Positions 1 to 9,145 of a stretch of 64,000 nucleotides of DNA are shown in pieces. The position numbers and the translations under genes were made by a program. Source of the DNA: Methylosinus sp. H3A (lineage in GTDB: Bacteria; Pseudomonadota; Alphaproteobacteria; Rhizobiales; Beijerinckiaceae); contig NZ_JADNQW010000005.1 of NCBI RefSeq assembly GCF_015709455.1, positions 1,550,001 to 1,614,000 of the forward strand, written 5' to 3'. Each line of letters begins with the position of its first letter. Within the stretch, counting starts at the first letter, position 1. A model generated the notes under the pieces. The model was not told where the DNA came from, searched no databases, and saw only the letters and a list, made by a program, of their open reading frames with translations.

Positions 1-11
1 AGACTGATCGC

Positions 12-851
12 ATGGCGCTCGCGCTGCTGAAATGGGCGCTGCTCGTCGTCGTCGCGACCTATTTCGTCGCGGCGGCGGGGCTCGGCCTGTTTCAGCGGCG
101 CCTGCAATATCTGCCGGATACGCGCAATGTCTCGCCGCGCGAGGCGGGCCTCGAGGGCGTCGAGGAGCTGAGGCTCGCGACCTCCGACGGCGAGACGATC
201 GTCGCCTGGCATGCGCCGCCGCGCGCCGGCCGGCCGGTGCTGCTCTATTTCCACGGCAACGCCGGCGCGCTCGTCGACCGAGTCGCGCGCTTCCGCAATT
301 TCATGGCCGAGGGCTATGGTTTCCTCGCCATCGCCTATCGCGGCTATGGCGGCTCCAGCGGGGCGCCGACGCAAGAGGGCCTCTTGCATGACGCCGAGGC
401 CGCCTATGCCGCCGCCCGCGAGCGCGGCTATGCGCCCGCTCGCATCGCCCTCGTCGGCGAATCGCTCGGCTCCGGCGTCGCCACCCAGCTCGCCGCGCGG
501 CGGGAGGCGGCGGCGCTGGTGCTCGATTCGCCCTTCTCCTCGGCGGCGGATGTCGCCGAGACGCGCTACGGCTTTCTGCCCGTGCGTTGGATCATGCTGG
601 ATCAGTTCCGCTCCGACCTCGCCATTCGCGACGTTCGCATGCCGGTGCTGATCGTCCATGGCGACAAGGACGGGGTGGTGCCGATCGCGCTCGGGCGCCG
701 GCTCTTCGAGCTCGCCAATGAGCCGAAGACATTCGTCCTCGTGCCCGGCGGCCAGCATCTCGTCATCGGATTGGTGGATGTGTTTCCGCGCGTCGCGCGC
801 TGGGTCGACGTCGCGCTCTCCACGCCGGGCCGGCTGGAGGCGAGCGACTGA
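12..851 (+). CDS. alpha/beta hydrolase, BEM46-like, membrane-anchored
   Basis: A 279-residue serine hydrolase of the alpha/beta fold. Residues 5-25 form one hydrophobic segment, probably an uncleaved membrane anchor. An oxyanion-type HGNAG sits at 81-85. The nucleophile elbow GESLG is at 149-153 with Ser151. The likely acid is Asp220 in HGDKD, and the likely base is His249 in GGQH. This arrangement and length match the BEM46/ABHD13-like group, whose substrates are mostly unknown, so no substrate is assigned. The start lies 11 bases into the window, so an upstream partner cannot be seen. The gene converges on the TPR lipoprotein gene with only nine bases between stop codons. Confidence 0.85.
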   Translation: MALALLKWALLVVVATYFVAAAGLGLFQRRLQYLPDTRNVSPREAGLEGVEELRLATSDGETIVAWHAPPRAGRPVLLYFHGNAGALVDRVARFRNFMAEGYGFLAIAYRGYGGSSGAPTQEGLLHDAEAAYAAARERGYAPARIALVGESLGSGVATQLAARREAAALVLDSPFSSAADVAETRYGFLPVRWIMLDQFRSDLAIRDVRMPVLIVHGDKDGVVPIALGRRLFELANEPKTFVLVPGGQHLVIGLVDVFPRVARWVDVALSTPGRLEASD

Positions 852-860
852 GCGCGTCGC

Positions 861-1736
861 TCAGCCGCGCGAGGCGCCTTGTCTCGCGATCGGCTGCTGC
901 GGATCGAGCGCGAGAGCGCGCTGGTAGGATTCGGCCGCCTTTTGGCGATTGCCCTTGCGCTCATAGGCGAGGCCGAGCCAGGCCCAGGCCGGCGCGCTCT
1001 TATTGTCGACATTGAGCGCCGCGTTGAAATCCTCGATCGCCTTGTCGTAATTGCCGAGCGTCACCAGGCTCTCGCCGCGCGCCTGATAGGGCGCCGCCGC
1101 GAAGGGGTCGCGGTCGATGGCGTTGTCGAAATCGGTGACGGCGCGTTGATTGTCGCCGCGCTTTTGATGGATCAGCCCACGCGCGTGAAAAGCCTGGGCG
1201 CTCTCGGGATTGAGCTTGATCGCCGAATCGAGGTCGGCGAGCGCCTGATCGAGATTGCCCTGCGCGCGCAAGAGATTGGCGCGGCCGATATAGGCCGGCG
1301 CATGATTGGGATTGACGTCGATGGCGCGGTCGAAGTCGAGCCGCGCCTGATCGTTGCGGCCCGTCTGGCGGAAGGCCAGCGCGCGATTGGTGAAGGCGGC
1401 GGCGTTATTGGGCTCGATCTTGATCGCCTGCGAGAAATCGGTGATCGCCTCCTGGAACTGGCCGATCTTGGCCAGCGCTACGCCGCGCGTGTTGAACGCC
1501 TCGGCGCTCGGATTGCGGCGGACGACGTCGGAGAGCGAATCGATATTGGCGGAGGCGGCGCGGGGATCGGCGGCGTCCGTCTCGGCGAAGCCTCTTCCCG
1601 GCGGACGCAGCATGCCGGCGGTCTCACAGCCCGCGAGCGCGAGCAGGGTCAGCGCCGCAGCGCCCGCGCGCAGAGACGCGCGGCGGAAAAATGCGGGGGA
1701 CGTCCGGCGAACCGCCGAGCCGAGCGGCAATTCCAT
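861..1736 (-). CDS. tetratricopeptide-repeat lipoprotein
   Basis: A 291-residue protein with a basic N-terminus, a hydrophobic stretch and the lipobox LALAGC, lipidated Cys at 37. It is therefore probably a periplasm-facing lipoprotein. From about residue 75 it consists of roughly six consecutive 34-residue TPR units with recurring A-F-x-x-R/N-x-x-G patterns. TPR lipoproteins of this kind act as scaffolds in envelope or outer-membrane assembly. NlpI is a functional analogue, but orthology cannot be claimed from reading alone. No obvious operon partner: it converges with the hydrolase gene and is followed upstream by rpsU on the same strand after a gap. Confidence 0.85.
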   Translation of the reverse strand: MELPLGSAVRRTSPAFFRRASLRAGAAALTLLALAGCETAGMLRPPGRGFAETDAADPRAASANIDSLSDVVRRNPSAEAFNTRGVALAKIGQFQEAITDFSQAIKIEPNNAAAFTNRALAFRQTGRNDQARLDFDRAIDVNPNHAPAYIGRANLLRAQGNLDQALADLDSAIKLNPESAQAFHARGLIHQKRGDNQRAVTDFDNAIDRDPFAAAPYQARGESLVTLGNYDKAIEDFNAALNVDNKSAPAWAWLGLAYERKGNRQKAAESYQRALALDPQQPIARQGASRG

Positions 1737-1844
1737 TCCGTCCGACCTCCTCGAACAAAGTCCTGAAAGCGCGGAAAGCGCGATGACGATGATCTAAACC
1801 GGGCAATTCGGCGAGAATTCGACCGCGCGCCCGCTTTTCGCCGC

Positions 1845-2084
1845 TCAGCGGCCGCCGACGGCGGGCTTCGGCTTCATCGGCAGCAGGCCTTCGCGCTGCA
1901 GCTTCTTGCGGGCGAGCTTGCGCGCGCGGCGCACGGCCTCGGCCTTCTCGCGGGCCCGCTTCTCCGAGGGCTTCTCGTAATGGCCGCGGAGCTTCATCTC
2001 ACGGAAAATGCCTTCGCGCTGCATCTTCTTCTTCAGCGCCTTGAGAGCCTGGTCGACATTATTGTCGCGGACGAGAACTTGCAC
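1845..2084 (-). CDS. rpsU: 30S ribosomal protein S21
   Basis: A 79-residue protein starting at GTG with the typical S21 opening [20 protein letters not shown], then a Lys/Arg-rich tail ([14 protein letters not shown]) that contacts 16S rRNA in the small subunit. The reading frame stays open a further 87 codons upstream, but that part has no S21 similarity. The GTG at 2084 is preceded by an ACAGGA ribosome-binding site, so the short form is preferred. The C-terminal [10 protein letters not shown] extension is common in alphaproteobacterial S21. It stands alone, divergent from the nitroreductase gene. Confidence 0.95.
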   Translation of the reverse strand: MQVLVRDNNVDQALKALKKKMQREGIFREMKLRGHYEKPSEKRAREKAEAVRRARKLARKKLQREGLLPMKPKPAVGGR

Positions 2085-2359
2085 GAAGCGATCCTGTTTC
2101 TTGGGGCGGCGGCGCCCCGGTTGGAGACGTTGCTGCGGAGGGTGAGAATAGTCGATCGGGCGCTGACGGAGCGCCTGATCCGTGCGCGGGGAATTAACAG
2201 ACTTGCCCGGCGTTGTCCACAAGGAGCAGCTCTGGCGAGGCCAGCCTCCGTACAAACCGAGGGGATCGGCGGAGGCGGCGGTCGCCAGGGTGGATTTTTG
2301 CGGCGGCTTTCGCCACCATGCCATAAAGCGCCCGTCACGCGGCATTTTCTGGAGACGAC

Positions 2360-3214
2360 ATGAACAAGCCGATCACGAGAGGGGAATTGAGCGCGGCCGA
2401 TGGCGCGGAGGCGATCCGCGCCCGCTATCGTCGCGACGATTCGCCGACCCCGCCCGTTTGGAACGAGACGCTGGATCTTTTGCTCGCGCATCGCTCCATC
2501 CGCGCCTATCTGCCGGAAAAAATTCCCGCCGAGACTCTGGCGACCGTCGTCGCCGCCGCGCAATCGGCCGCCACCTCCTCCAATCTCCAGGTCTGGAGCC
2601 TCGTCGCCGTGGAGGACGAGGCGCGCAAGAGCCGTCTCGCCGATCTCGCCGGCAATCAGCAGCATATTCGCGACGCGCCTTTGTTTTTGCTGTGGCTCGC
2701 CGATCTCTCGCGGCTCGAGAATATCGGCAAGGAGCAGGGGCGCGACGGGGCGGCGCTGCCCTATCTCGAAATGTTCCTCACCGCGGCGATCGACGCCGGC
2801 CTCGCCGCGCAAAATGCGCTGATCGCGCTGGAATCGCTCGGCTATGGCGGCGTCTATATAGGCGGGATTCGCAATAAGCCGGAGGAAGTGGCGAAGGAGC
2901 TGGACCTGCCGCCGGGCGTTTTTGCCGTCTTCGGCATGGCCGTCGGCCGTCCCGATCCGGCCAAGGCCGGCGGCGTGCGCCCGCGCCTCGGCCAAGGTGC
3001 CGTTCTGCATCGCGAGCAATATGCCTGGAACGAGGCGCAGCGCGAGGCTGTCGCGACTTATGACGAGAAGTTCCGCGATTTCCAGAAGGAGGCGGGCCTT
3101 CCCGAGCAGGGTTGGATTCGTCAGGCGCTCTCTCGCGTGCGCGGCCCGGAGAGCCTCAGCGGCCGCGACCGGCTGAAGGAGGCGCTGCGCGCGCTGGGCT
3201 TCGCCCTGAAATAA
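2360..3214 (+). CDS. NfsA/FRP-type nitroreductase
   Basis: A 284-residue FMN-dependent oxidoreductase. The FMN-phosphate-binding signature HRSIRAY lies at residues 44-50, followed by SAATSSNLQ, the loop over the flavin. The centre carries [23 protein letters not shown], typical of the NfsA/FRP subfamily of NAD(P)H nitro- and flavin reductases. The length is slightly over the usual 240-250 because of an N-terminal extension of about 35 residues. A GGAG site precedes the ATG closely. Such enzymes reduce nitroaromatics, quinones or chromate in the cytoplasm; the physiological substrate here is unknown. It is a single-gene unit ending before a GC-rich hairpin. Confidence 0.88.
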   Translation: MNKPITRGELSAADGAEAIRARYRRDDSPTPPVWNETLDLLLAHRSIRAYLPEKIPAETLATVVAAAQSAATSSNLQVWSLVAVEDEARKSRLADLAGNQQHIRDAPLFLLWLADLSRLENIGKEQGRDGAALPYLEMFLTAAIDAGLAAQNALIALESLGYGGVYIGGIRNKPEEVAKELDLPPGVFAVFGMAVGRPDPAKAGGVRPRLGQGAVLHREQYAWNEAQREAVATYDEKFRDFQKEAGLPEQGWIRQALSRVRGPESLSGRDRLKEALRALGFALK

Positions 3215-3228
3215 CCGCGGAGCGTTCC

Positions 3229-3261
3229 ACCCTCCCCTTTAGGCCCCTTTAGGGGGAGGGT
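3229..3261. terminator. stem-loop between nitroreductase and spoVR genes
   Basis: A perfect 9-bp inverted repeat (arms 3229-3237 and 3253-3261, ACCCTCCCC against GGGGAGGGT) with a 15-base loop. It lies between the converging nitroreductase and spoVR genes, so it could terminate both. There is no clear T-run on either side. It may instead be one of the dispersed CCTCCCC-type palindromes seen in many alphaproteobacteria. Confidence 0.45.
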
Positions 3262-3378
3262 CGGGCGGCGAAGCCGTCCGGGGTGGGGTTCATCGGCAAA
3301 GACTCGGCGGCGTCACCCCCTCCCGAACGCCTCATCGGCGTCGCGTTCGTCCGATCGCCCTTCCCGTCAGGGCCGCGC

Positions 3379-4902
3379 TCAGCCCGCCTCCGGCCGCACC
3401 ATATGCTCCTTCAGCACTTGCTCAGTGCTGGCGTCGATCTCCTGCAGCAACACCTCATAGCCCCACAGATTGGCCAGATGGCCGAGCACCATGGAGGCGT
3501 TGGTCAGCTCCAGCATCTTGCCGTCGCGGACGCGGTGATGCAGCACCAGCTTGCGGTTGCCGGCGAGATCGACGTCGACGATCTGAATGTCCGGCGCATA
3601 GCCGCCTACCTCATATTGGGCGGCGAGGCTGCGGCGCAGATCGCGATAGCCGCGCTCATTGTGGATCGACGAGACCTCGAGATGCGGCTGCTCGCGATCG
3701 TCGACGACATGGAACAGCCGCCAGTTGCGGATGAGCCTGGGGCTCAAGAATTGCGCGATGAAACTGTCGTCGCGATAATTCGCCCAGACATTGCGCAGCA
3801 CCTCCATCTCGTCGCCGGTTCCCGCAATGTCGGGGAACCAATAGCGGTCTTCCTCGGTCGGCTCGCGCACGATGCGTTCTATGTCGCGCATCATGTCGAA
3901 GCCGAGCGCATATGGATTTATGCCGCTATAGGACGGGCTGTCGTAGAAGGGCTGGCGTGTCGCGTTGGTGTGCGAGGTGAGGAATTCGAGGAAGCTGCCG
4001 TCGCCGATCTGCCCCGTCTCATGCAGGCGGTTGAGCAGGCGATAATGGCAATAGGTCGCGCAGCCCTCGTTCATCACTTTGGTCTGCTGCTGCGGATAGA
4101 AATATTGCGCGATGAGCCGCACGATGCGCAGCACCTCGCGCTGCCAGGGTTTTAGACGCGGCGCGGCTTTCTCCAAGAAGTAGAGGATATTTTCTTGCGG
4201 CAGGCCGAGCAGGGCGCGGCGCTTGTCGCCCGCCATCTGCTTGGAGCCGCGCGCGCTGCCCGGCACGGTGCGCCAGAGATCGTCATAGACGCGCTCGCGC
4301 TCCTCCTTGCGATCCTGCTCGCGCTTCTCCTCCATATGCAGATTGAGCGGTCGTTTGCGCGGATAGCGGTCTATGCCATGCGGCATCAGCGCATGGGCGG
4401 CGTCGAGCAGGCGCTCGACCTCCGCATGGCCATAGCGCTCCTCGCAATTGGAGATATAGGCCTTGGCGAAGGAGAGATAGTCGAGAATCCCCTCCGGGTC
4501 GGTCCATTGGCGGAACTGGTAATTGTGCTTGAAGAAGTGGTTGTGGCCGAAGGCGGCGTGCGCGATCACCAGCGTCTGCATCGTGGCGGAATTCTCCTCC
4601 ATGATGTAGCTGATGCAGGGATCGGCGTTGATGACGATCTCATAGGCGAGGCCTTGCAGCCCCATGCGGTAGATGCCCTCGTGCTGGGCGAAGCGCTTGC
4701 CGAATGACCAATGCTTGTAGAAGAGAGGCATGCCCGTCGACGCATAGGCGTCGAGCATCTGCTCGGCGGTGATGATCTCGATCTGATTGGGGAATGTGTC
4801 GAGGCCGAGCTCCTTATGCGCGATGTCCGCCACCGCGTCATGGATGCGTTGGATCGTGCCGAAGTCCCAGTCCTTGCCTTCATAGAGAAGTTCGCCGCGC
4901 AT
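3379..4902 (-). CDS. SpoVR family protein
   Basis: A 507-residue member of the SpoVR/YcgB family. The N-terminal half has the conserved blocks MPLFYKHWSFGKRF, GLAYEIVINADP and FGHNHFFKHNYQF, and the C-terminal half is the smaller SpoVR tail domain. Full length for the family. The biochemical function is unknown. In Bacillus the founding member affects spore cortex, and in proteobacteria homologues are co-expressed with a PrkA kinase and a von Willebrand-type protein under starvation. That is exactly the arrangement here: the start codon overlaps the stop of the yeaH homologue by one base (TGATG), implying translational coupling as the last gene of the cassette. Confidence 0.95.
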   Translation of the reverse strand: MRGELLYEGKDWDFGTIQRIHDAVADIAHKELGLDTFPNQIEIITAEQMLDAYASTGMPLFYKHWSFGKRFAQHEGIYRMGLQGLAYEIVINADPCISYIMEENSATMQTLVIAHAAFGHNHFFKHNYQFRQWTDPEGILDYLSFAKAYISNCEERYGHAEVERLLDAAHALMPHGIDRYPRKRPLNLHMEEKREQDRKEERERVYDDLWRTVPGSARGSKQMAGDKRRALLGLPQENILYFLEKAAPRLKPWQREVLRIVRLIAQYFYPQQQTKVMNEGCATYCHYRLLNRLHETGQIGDGSFLEFLTSHTNATRQPFYDSPSYSGINPYALGFDMMRDIERIVREPTEEDRYWFPDIAGTGDEMEVLRNVWANYRDDSFIAQFLSPRLIRNWRLFHVVDDREQPHLEVSSIHNERGYRDLRRSLAAQYEVGGYAPDIQIVDVDLAGNRKLVLHHRVRDGKMLELTNASMVLGHLANLWGYEVLLQEIDASTEQVLKEHMVRPEAG

Positions 4903-6209
4903 CAGCTGGCCTCCGCAGTCTTGGCGGCGCGCCGTTGGAACAATTGCCGGAACACCGAATAAATGTGCTCGCGCCGCGACACGCGCCGCATCTGGAATTT
5001 TTCATTCTCCTTCTGCAGCGCCGCATAGGTGAGCCACAGCGAGCTCTGGCCGTGATGGGGCACATAGCCATGCGTCTCGACATTGGGCCCGCTCACCTCG
5101 ACATAGGCGAAATATTGGCAGAGCGGCAGAATCTGGTTCTGCAGCAATTCGCGCGTCTGCGGATTGTCGCTGGAGAGATTGTCGCCGTCCGAGGCCTGGG
5201 CGGCGTATATGTTCCACACGCCGGGATCATAGCGCTCGCGAATGACTTTCAGCATCTCCTGCAGCGCGGAGGAGACCATCGTGCCGCCGGTCTCGGCGGA
5301 GCGGAAGAAGGTCTCCTCGTCCACCTCGCCGGCGCGATCCGTATGGCGGATGAAGACGATCTCGACGCGCTTGTAGCGGCGCGTGAGAAACACATGCAGC
5401 AGCATGAAGAAGCGCTTGGCCAGATCCTTCATATGCTCGGTCATGGAGCCGGAGACGTCCATCAGGCAGAACATCACCGCCTGGGTGACCGGCTTGGGGA
5501 AACGCTCGAAGCGGCGATAGCGCAGATCGATCGGATCGAGATAGGAGATGCGCGCCCGCTTGTTCCGCAGCGCCTCGAGCTCGGCTGTGAGCCGCTCGAC
5601 CTCGGGAGCGTCGAGCCGCAGCGCCTCCTCGAGCCGTTGCGCGAGATCGTCGAGCGCTTCTTGCTTTGGGCGCTTCAATGCGATGCGGCGCGAGAGCGAG
5701 GTCTGCAGCGTGCGGTGGAGCGCGAGATTGGCCGGCGTGCCGGTCGTGGTGAAGCCGGCGCGGCGCAGCCCTTCTTTCTCGGTCTGGGCGACGCGCCGCT
5801 TGGCGAGATCGGGCAGCTCGAGATCATCCAGGAAGATGCTCAAAAATTCATCGCGCGTGAGGATGAAACGGAAGGCGTCCTCCTGGCCGTCGCCGCGGCC
5901 GACCTGGCCGCCGGCTCCGTCGCCCTCGCCTTCGCCGCGCGGGCGCTCGATGAGATCGCCCTCGACATAGTCTTTGTTGCCGGGCAGCACGAGGTCGCGC
6001 CGCGAGCCCTGCGTGTGGCGGAATGTGGGCTCGCGCGTGCCCTCGGAGGGAATCGAGATCTCGCCGGGACTCTCGAGATCGCCGATCGCCCTGTCCTTGC
6101 TCGCCTCGCGAACCGCCTTCTCCACCATATCCTTGGCGCGGCGGAGAAAGCGCTGACGATTCGCGAAGCTCTTGCTTCCGGGGTTCAACCGACGATCGAC
6201 GATGTGCAT
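4902..6209 (-). CDS. YeaH/YhbH family (DUF444) VWA-like protein
   Basis: A 435-residue protein of the DUF444 family. The N-terminal third is charged and partly low-complexity (Gly/Glu-rich, about residues 80-110). The C-terminal half is a von Willebrand A-like domain with a metal-site motif MDVSGSM and a later TGGT. It is the middle gene of the prkA-yeaH-spoVR cassette, 36 bases downstream of prkA and overlapping spoVR by one base. In E. coli the equivalent yeaG-yeaH pair is RpoS- and nitrogen-stress-dependent. A substrate or adaptor role for the kinase has been suggested for the family, but the mechanism is unproven. Confidence 0.93.
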   Translation of the reverse strand: MHIVDRRLNPGSKSFANRQRFLRRAKDMVEKAVREASKDRAIGDLESPGEISIPSEGTREPTFRHTQGSRRDLVLPGNKDYVEGDLIERPRGEGEGDGAGGQVGRGDGQEDAFRFILTRDEFLSIFLDDLELPDLAKRRVAQTEKEGLRRAGFTTTGTPANLALHRTLQTSLSRRIALKRPKQEALDDLAQRLEEALRLDAPEVERLTAELEALRNKRARISYLDPIDLRYRRFERFPKPVTQAVMFCLMDVSGSMTEHMKDLAKRFFMLLHVFLTRRYKRVEIVFIRHTDRAGEVDEETFFRSAETGGTMVSSALQEMLKVIRERYDPGVWNIYAAQASDGDNLSSDNPQTRELLQNQILPLCQYFAYVEVSGPNVETHGYVPHHGQSSLWLTYAALQKENEKFQMRRVSRREHIYSVFRQLFQRRAAKTAEAS

Positions 6210-6245
6210 CGTTTCATCACCCGTTTTTCGCCGGCCGCCTTTCGG

Positions 6246-8189
6246 TCAACCGGCTTGTTTTACGCGCATGTACCACTCGACCAGACGGCGCACTTGCCGC
6301 TCCGTGTAGCCGCGGGCCATCATGCGGTTTACGAATTCTGCATGTTTTTTTTCTGTCTGAGTGTCTTTTTTCGATCCGAATGAAATGATCGGCAGCAGCT
6401 CCTCGACTTGCGAGAACATGCGCCTTTCGATGACGTCGCGGATCTTCTCATAGCTCGCCCAGGAGGGATTGCGTCCCTCGTTGGCGGCGCGCCAGCGCAG
6501 CGCGAATTTGACCACCTCATTGCGGAAATCCTTGGGGTTGGCGATCCCCGCGGGCTTTTCGATCTTGGTCAGCTCCTGGTTCAACAGGTCGCGGTCCAGA
6601 AGCTGGCCGGTGTCGGGATCCTTGAAATCCTGATCCTCGATCCAGGCGTCGGCGTAGTCGATATAGCGGTCGAAGAGATTTTGGCCGTAATCCTGGTAGG
6701 ATTCGAGATAGGCCTTCTGAATCTCATGGCCGATGAATTCGGCGTAGCGCGGCGCGAGCTCGGCCTTGATGAACTCGAGATAGCGCTTCTCCGTCTCCGG
6801 CGGCATTTGATCGCGGCGCAGCGACTGCTCCAGCACATACATGAGATGGACCGGATCGGCCGCGACCTCGACCGTGTCGTGATTGAAGGTCGCCGCCAGC
6901 ACTTTGAAGGCGAAGCGGGTGGAGCAGCCGTCCATGCCCTCGTCCACGCCGGCCGCGTCCTTATACTCCAGCATGCTGCGGGCGCGCGGGTCGACCTCGC
7001 GCAGGCTCTCGCCGTCATAGACGCGCATCTTGGAGAACAGGTTCGAGTTCTCATGCGGCTTCAGGCGCGAGAGCACGATGAAGCGGGCGAGCATTTCGAG
7101 CGTGCTCGGCGCGCAGCTCGCCTCGGCGAGCTCGGAGCCCTTCAGCAGCTTCTCGTAGATGCGCTGCTCCTCGGTCACGCGCAGGCAGTAGGGCACTTTG
7201 ATCACATAGATGCGATCGATGAAGGCCTCATTGTTGCGGTTGTTCTTGAAGCTCTGCCATTCCGCCTCGTTGGAATGGGCCATCACGATGCCGGAGAAGG
7301 GAATTGCGCCGATATTCTCCGTGCCGATGTAATTTCCCTCCTGCGTGGCGGTGAGGAGAGGATGCAGCATCTTGATCGGCGCCTTGAACATCTCGACGAA
7401 TTCGAGAAGTCCCTGATTGGCGCGGTTGAGGCCGCCGGAATAGCTGTAGGCGTCCGGGTCGGCCTGGGCGAGATTCTCGAGCTTGCGGATATCCACCTTG
7501 CCGACCAGCGAGGAGATGTCCTGATTATTCTCGTCGCCCGGCTCGGTCTTGGCGATGGCGATCTGGCGCAGGCGCGAGGGCGTGATCTTCACCACGGTGA
7601 ATTGCGTGATGTCGCCGCCGAATTCGTCGAGACGCTTCAGGCACCAGGGGCTCATCAGCCCGCTGAGGCGCCGGCGCGGAATGCCGTAGCGCTCCTCGAG
7701 CATATCTCCCGCAATGGCCGGATCGAAGAGGCCGAGCGGGCTCTCGAAGACCGGGCTCAGCTCGTCGCCTGCCTTCAGCACATAGATCGGATCGATCTCC
7801 ATCAGCGCCTTCAGGCGCTCGGCGAGCGAGGATTTGCCGCCGCCGACGGGGCCGAGCAGGTAGAGGATCTGCTTGCGCTCCTCGAGGCCCTGCGCCGCAT
7901 GGCGGAAATAGCTGACGATCCGCTCGATCGTCTCCTCCATGCCGAAAAACTCGGCGAAGGCCGGATAGACGCGGATGGTGCGGTTCATGAAGATACGGCC
8001 GAGCCTCGGGTCGCGCGAGGTGTCGATGAGCTCCGGCTCGCCGATCGAATCGAGGATGCGCTCCGCGGCGCTCGCATAGGCTTTTGGATTTTCGCGGCAT
8101 AGGTCGAGATAGTCGGACAGCGTCATTTCGACGGCCCGCCTCCCCCTGTATGATCTCGCAAAATCCGTAAAAACGTCGGAGTTCGTCAT
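6246..8189 (-). CDS. prkA: PrkA/YeaG serine protein kinase (AAA-type)
   Basis: A 647-residue protein aligning with E. coli YeaG by memory over nearly its full length. It has a Walker A motif, GPVGGGKS at 113-120, within the AAA-like PrkA N-terminal domain. The conserved block AIAKTEPGDENNQDIS and a C-terminal kinase-like domain with PAGISNP-type signature KPAGIANPKDFRNE follow. The frame continues 107 codons further upstream, but MTNSDVFTDF is the natural start because it matches family length (about 640). PrkA proteins are reported as serine kinases, or in some studies as AAA+ proteases. It is the first gene of a three-gene stress cassette on the minus strand. The 5' region carries three direct repeats. 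Confidence 0.95.
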   Translation of the reverse strand: MTNSDVFTDFARSYRGRRAVEMTLSDYLDLCRENPKAYASAAERILDSIGEPELIDTSRDPRLGRIFMNRTIRVYPAFAEFFGMEETIERIVSYFRHAAQGLEERKQILYLLGPVGGGKSSLAERLKALMEIDPIYVLKAGDELSPVFESPLGLFDPAIAGDMLEERYGIPRRRLSGLMSPWCLKRLDEFGGDITQFTVVKITPSRLRQIAIAKTEPGDENNQDISSLVGKVDIRKLENLAQADPDAYSYSGGLNRANQGLLEFVEMFKAPIKMLHPLLTATQEGNYIGTENIGAIPFSGIVMAHSNEAEWQSFKNNRNNEAFIDRIYVIKVPYCLRVTEEQRIYEKLLKGSELAEASCAPSTLEMLARFIVLSRLKPHENSNLFSKMRVYDGESLREVDPRARSMLEYKDAAGVDEGMDGCSTRFAFKVLAATFNHDTVEVAADPVHLMYVLEQSLRRDQMPPETEKRYLEFIKAELAPRYAEFIGHEIQKAYLESYQDYGQNLFDRYIDYADAWIEDQDFKDPDTGQLLDRDLLNQELTKIEKPAGIANPKDFRNEVVKFALRWRAANEGRNPSWASYEKIRDVIERRMFSQVEELLPIISFGSKKDTQTEKKHAEFVNRMMARGYTERQVRRLVEWYMRVKQAG

Positions 8190-8562
8190 GGGGCACCTGT
8201 CGCTCGAGCTGCTACGGCTCACGATTCTCGAGACGGCGCGAAACCGATCGGGCCGCCTCTCGTCTTCGCCGTCGACCGCCCCACCCCTGTCGACTGGTCG
8301 AAGACCGAGTTCAGGACTTTCGAGGCAAAGATTGTGCCGGTCGCGGCGGGAAGCCTGTCTCCTGTCATATGAGCATCGATCGCTGCTCAGGGTAGACGTA
8401 ACGGTTGATTCCCTCATCACTCGGGATGGGAACATCACTCGGGGCGCGAAAGCATCACTTGGGGCGCGATCGACGATATTGACGAAGATCGGCGGCGGCG
8501 TCGACACCAATCCTTTGTCCGATGGTAAAGTTCTCGAGTAGGAGGCTCTCGGGAGGATCGCC
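8190..8562. other. intergenic region upstream of prkA
   Basis: This 373-base stretch lies between the prkA start and the end of the zur-type gene, both on the minus strand. I see no convincing short gene: open frames here lack a ribosome-binding site and have no protein-like composition. It should hold the prkA promoter. The only obvious structure is a set of three short direct repeats near 8415-8472, annotated separately. Confidence 0.6.
8415..8472. repeat. three direct repeats upstream of prkA
   Basis: Three copies of CATCACTCGGG or a one-mismatch variant begin at 8415, 8433 and 8453, so they are spaced 18 and 20 bases apart, close to two helical turns. The second and third copies extend the similarity through GGGGCGCGA. 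They lie about 220-280 bases upstream of the prkA start. Helically phased direct repeats can be binding sites for an oligomeric regulator. No known consensus is recognised. Confidence 0.55.
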
Positions 8563-9003
8563 TCAGCCCTCCTTTCGCCCCGCGGCGGCGCAGCGTCCGC
8601 AGAGCCCTGCGATCTCGACGACGCGCGTGCGCGGCTGGAACCCGGCGGCCGCCGTCATTCCCGCCAAGCCGCGCGTCAGCTCGGGGCTGGTCGCCTCGCT
8701 CACCTCGCCGCATTCGTCGCAGATCAGGAAGATCACCGGCTCGCCCGCCTCATGCGAGTGGCCGCAGATTACGAAGGCGTTGCGGGAGGCCAGCCGATGG
8801 GCGAGGCCCTGGTCGAGCAGATAGCCGAGCGCCCGATAGACGGAGATGGGCGCCGGCCGTTTGCCCTTCTCGTCGGCGAGAAGATCGATCATCTCATAGG
8901 CGCCGACTGGTCGGTTCGCCTTTGTGAGAATGTCCAGCGCGGCGCGGCGCGCCGGCGTGAGGCCTCGCGCCGCCGTCCCCGGCGCGACTCGCTTCGTGCT
9001 CAT
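8563..9003 (-). CDS. zur: Fur family regulator, Zur-like
   Basis: A 146-residue Fur-superfamily repressor. The N-terminal winged helix spans about residues 10-85 with the recognition part PISVYRALGYLLDQGLAHRL. It is followed by a metal-binding dimerisation domain with the structural zinc pairs CDEC (in LICDECGEV) and CGRC near the C-terminus, plus a His-rich ICGHSHEAGE. Lack of the HHH motif typical of Fur and the RPISVYRALGYL helix favour Zur (zinc uptake regulator). The frame is open 56 codons further upstream, but MSTKRVAPG gives the normal family length. No zinc transporter gene is adjacent, so the Zur call rests on sequence only. Confidence 0.85.
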   Translation of the reverse strand: MSTKRVAPGTAARGLTPARRAALDILTKANRPVGAYEMIDLLADEKGKRPAPISVYRALGYLLDQGLAHRLASRNAFVICGHSHEAGEPVIFLICDECGEVSEATSPELTRGLAGMTAAAGFQPRTRVVEIAGLCGRCAAAGRKEG

Positions 9004-9145
9004 GGCGACATTGTAGCGCGCCGCGGCGGCGATGACGAGACGGCGGATGGAGGGCGCAGGCTCCGGCTTGCGCGCGCGCGGCGCGTCTCTATAGTCGCGG
9101 CGCGACATGCGCCCGCGCGAGGCGGCGCCGAAAGAAGAACCTCGA

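Noticed and set aside
2213..2221. TTGTCCACA resembling a DnaA box between rpsU and the nitroreductase gene
   Set aside because: A single 8-of-9 match with no companions, AT-rich unwinding element or origin-linked genes; not evidence for an origin.
8563..9003. Reading the Fur-type gene as linked to local zinc or iron uptake
   Set aside because: No transporter or metal-binding protein gene is adjacent, and no matching operator was seen, so no regulon is proposed.
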